Source of the DNA: HKST-UBA178 sp965223815
GTDB taxonomy: Bacteria > Pseudomonadota > Gammaproteobacteria > Chromatiales > Chromatiaceae
Direction: 5' to 3'
Length of the DNA: 64,000 nucleotides
NCBI GenBank assembly: GCA_965223815.1
Contig: OZ245019.1
Span: 4,650,001-4,714,000, forward strand
In this document: positions 62,079-64,000 of the stretch, one piece after another
Layout of the letters: each line of letters starts with the position of its first letter
Numbering within the stretch: the stretch's first letter is position 1
Position numbers and translations under genes: made by a program
The notes under the pieces: generated by a model
What the model saw: only the letters and a program-made list of their open reading frames with translations
Database searches by the model: none
Told to the model about the DNA's origin: nothing

Positions 62079-63728
62079 ATGAGCCGCGATCCTACAGAGA
62101 GGCAATGGGTCTGGAATCTTCCCGAACATTTTAATATAGGGTCGGCTTGCAGCGACCGCCATCTAAAATCCCCAATCGCAGACCAGACTGCGATGATCGT
62201 TGAAGACGACCGCCTGGGCACCGCCGACCTGACCTTCCATGGGCTAGCCAGGCAAAGTGGACAGTTCGCCCAGGCGTTGAGGATGTTGGGTGTCGAACCC
62301 GGGGAGCGGGTGCTGGTGCGCCTGCCCAATTCGCTAGAGTATCCGGTGGCTTTTCTAGGGACCATGAAGCGAGGAGCCATCGCGGTTCCCAGTTCCACCT
62401 TACTGGTCGCCGAAGAGGTCCGCTTCCTGGTGGAGGATTCGGCTGCAGTAGCCATGGTGATCCACAAGAGTATGTGGCCAGATTTGTCCCGGGAATTAGT
62501 GGGTATCGATAGCCTGCGCCACGTGATTCTCTCTGGAGAAGGCGGAGTTCCAGAAAACACGGAGGGGTTCGAGTGCCATGACTTGGGATCAGTTCTCTCT
62601 CGGACAGAGAATTGGCAGCAGGTTCATCCCACGCGGGCTGATGATCCAGCCTATCTGGTCTATACCTCCGGTACCACGGGTCGTCCCAAGGGGGTGTTGC
62701 ACGCCCACCGCGCCCTCATCGGGCGAACGCCGGCAAGCCGCTATTGGTTTGACTTCCAACCGGGTGATCGCATTCTCCATTCCGGAAAACTCAACTGGAC
62801 ATACGCCCTGGGTACCGGCCTGATGGACCCTCTGTATGAGGGGAAAACCGTGGTGGTCCACGAAGGCGACAACGACGCCGCAACCTGGCCGCATTTGATT
62901 GCCAAACACCGCTGCACCATCTTCATCGGCGTACCAGCTATATTTCGTCAAATACTGCAAAAAACAGACTATTCCCAAGAGGATGTGCCCTCGCTGCGCC
63001 ACTGCATGAGTGCGGGGGAACATCTCTCGGATGACGTGCTGCGGTCCTGGAAGGAGCGATTTGGTCGAGACATCTACCAAGCGCTGGGTATGTCGGAGTG
63101 CTCATACTACATCTCCCAGGATAAACACTTGCCGATTCAACCCGGCTCGTCGGGACTAGCACAACCCGGCCACGACATCCAGATCATGGATTCCAATCTA
63201 CAACCGGTTGCGGATGACCAGGAGGGGATGATCTGCATTCCCGGCGACGACCCGGGACTATTCCTGGGGTATTGGCGGCGAGACGCTGAGACCCATGACA
63301 CAATGCGGGAGGGGTGGTTCTTGACTGGCGACTACGCCCGCCGCGACCGCAATGGTTATATCTGGTTTATGGGAAGGCGAGACGACATAATTAATAGTTT
63401 TGGCTATCGGATCTCACCCCATGAAATCGAGCGGGTAATGAAGGCGCACCCCGGCGTGTTAGACTGCGTTGCCCTGGGATATGAGATAGCTAGTGGAAAA
63501 ACGCTGGTCACGCTATGCGCGGTGCTACGGCCCCGGGCAAAAGTCACTGCGGAAGATCTTTTGACTTATGGCAAACAGCATTTAGCAGCCTATAAACGGC
63601 CAAGACTCATTTACCTGGCACATGAGTTCCCCCGCACCAAAAACGGCAAAGTCATGCGGAGAATCATTAAACAAGAGGTCGAGCGAAACAGCGCATTGCT
63701 GAGACCTGAACTCGATAGGCAAACCTAA
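62079..63728 (+). CDS. Acyl-CoA synthetase, AMP-forming (benzoate/medium-chain-like ANL family)
   Basis: A 549-residue adenylate-forming enzyme. It has the phosphate-binding loop YTSGTTGRPKGVLHAHRAL, the aromatic-acid-ligase-like HSGKLNWTYALGTGLMDPLYEG, the core motif FLTGDYARRDRNGYIWFMGRRDD and the C-terminal catalytic lysine in FPRTKNGKVMRR. The acid it activates is unknown. Within this cluster, acetate, propionate, 3-hydroxypropionate or a mesaconate-type acid are candidates. The frame opens 43 codons earlier; the ATG at 62079 is preferred because similarity begins there (MSRDPTERQWVWNLPEHFN). It is followed after 20 bases by mesaconyl-CoA hydratase and surely cotranscribed. Confidence 0.88.
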   Translation: MSRDPTERQWVWNLPEHFNIGSACSDRHLKSPIADQTAMIVEDDRLGTADLTFHGLARQSGQFAQALRMLGVEPGERVLVRLPNSLEYPVAFLGTMKRGAIAVPSSTLLVAEEVRFLVEDSAAVAMVIHKSMWPDLSRELVGIDSLRHVILSGEGGVPENTEGFECHDLGSVLSRTENWQQVHPTRADDPAYLVYTSGTTGRPKGVLHAHRALIGRTPASRYWFDFQPGDRILHSGKLNWTYALGTGLMDPLYEGKTVVVHEGDNDAATWPHLIAKHRCTIFIGVPAIFRQILQKTDYSQEDVPSLRHCMSAGEHLSDDVLRSWKERFGRDIYQALGMSECSYYISQDKHLPIQPGSSGLAQPGHDIQIMDSNLQPVADDQEGMICIPGDDPGLFLGYWRRDAETHDTMREGWFLTGDYARRDRNGYIWFMGRRDDIINSFGYRISPHEIERVMKAHPGVLDCVALGYEIASGKTLVTLCAVLRPRAKVTAEDLLTYGKQHLAAYKRPRLIYLAHEFPRTKNGKVMRRIIKQEVERNSALLRPELDRQT

Positions 63729-63748
63729 CAGTATGCAGGAGTATGAAT

Positions 63749-64000
63749 ATGAAAAAGACCTATCCCGGTAATTTTTTCGAGGACTTCTCTCTCGGCCAGA
63801 CATTGATCCACGGCACTCCCCGCACGGTAACCGAAGGCGACAGTTCACTCTATGTCGCGCTCACCGGCAGCCGATACCCTGTGCACTGTTCGCGCCCGTT
63901 GGCCCAGGAATTGGGTATGAAAAAGGAGACTGTGGATGATCTGCTCGCCTTCCATATCGGATTCGGCAAGACGGTAGCGGACATCTCCTTCAATGCCGTA
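63749..64000 (+). CDS. mch: Mesaconyl-CoA hydratase, N-terminal part (cut by window edge)
   Basis: MaoC-like hydratase that interconverts mesaconyl-C1-CoA and beta-methylmalyl-CoA in the 3-hydroxypropionate bicycle, and also serves the ethylmalonyl-CoA pathway. The 84 visible residues (of about 345) read PGNFFEDFSLGQTLIHGTPRT, TEGDSSLYVALTGSRYP and FHIGFGKTVADISFNA, in step with the Chloroflexus and Rhodobacter proteins. The ATG at 63749 is preferred over one six bases earlier because AGGAG lies about 7 bases upstream. Its product is a direct substrate of the mcl lyase coded on the other strand. Confidence 0.9.
   Translation, partial: MKKTYPGNFFEDFSLGQTLIHGTPRTVTEGDSSLYVALTGSRYPVHCSRPLAQELGMKKETVDDLLAFHIGFGKTVADISFNAV

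Overview
The window reads as chromosome of a gammaproteobacterium, most likely a sulfur-oxidizing chemolithoautotroph of the Chromatiales/Sedimenticola/Endoriftia/Thiodiazotropha kind. The reasons are the gammaproteobacterial order rsmI-lpoA-yraN-diaA-dolP, two tandem genes for sulfur-globule-type envelope proteins, phosphoribulokinase, and a DabA/DabB-type inorganic carbon uptake operon. The taxon is an inference; no rRNA gene is present.

Layout. 1-5.4 kb: pyruvate dehydrogenase operon aceE-aceF-lpd on the minus strand (lpd cut by the window edge). 5.7-14.4 kb: mixed housekeeping, redox and metal genes (mlaA, TraB/GumN-like, rnt, grxD, an orphan NAGGN-type amidotransferase coupled to a CopD-like membrane protein, DUF302, sodB, a cytochrome c lipoprotein, a broken DUF411 gene, a TauE/SafE permease). 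14.6-16.0 kb: sulfur-globule-type proteins. 16.1-19.0 kb: a GGDEF/EAL sensor and a small heat shock protein with a sigma-32-like promoter. 19.0-25.1 kb: rsmI, then lpoA-yraN-diaA-dolP and a GlcD-like flavoprotein. 25.1-34.4 kb: a five-gene minus-strand operon NuoM-like/DabA/DabB/NuoM-like/NuoM-like. It is followed by divergent nhaD, then prk. 37.4-58.8 kb: ordinary housekeeping (DUF945, dxs, threonine aldolase, a DUF938/FemAB-like/GST set, DAHP synthase, slt, rsd, midA, pteridine reductase, folK-folB, plsY), with a cyclase-like orphan protein, a MITE-like element and an uncharacterised secreted protein. 59.1-64.0 kb: a divergent cluster resembling part of the 3-hydroxypropionate bicycle. It holds two CitE-superfamily lyases, one nearly collinear with Chloroflexus malyl-CoA lyase, an acyl-CoA synthetase and the start of mesaconyl-CoA hydratase.

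How it fits together. Carbon acquisition dominates the distinctive genes. The Dab complex with three extra antiporter-like subunits, and NhaD beside it, would couple ion gradients to CO2/bicarbonate capture for the Calvin cycle marked by prk. The malyl-CoA/mesaconyl-CoA genes at the right end suggest a second route for glyoxylate, acetate or propionate carbon. The best candidates for a little-described system are the expanded Dab operon, in which the middle NuoM-like subunit has lost its key glutamate, and the 3-HP-like cluster. Smaller leads are the sulfur-globule protein with a coiled-coil tail and the 809-residue protein with a divergent class III cyclase domain.
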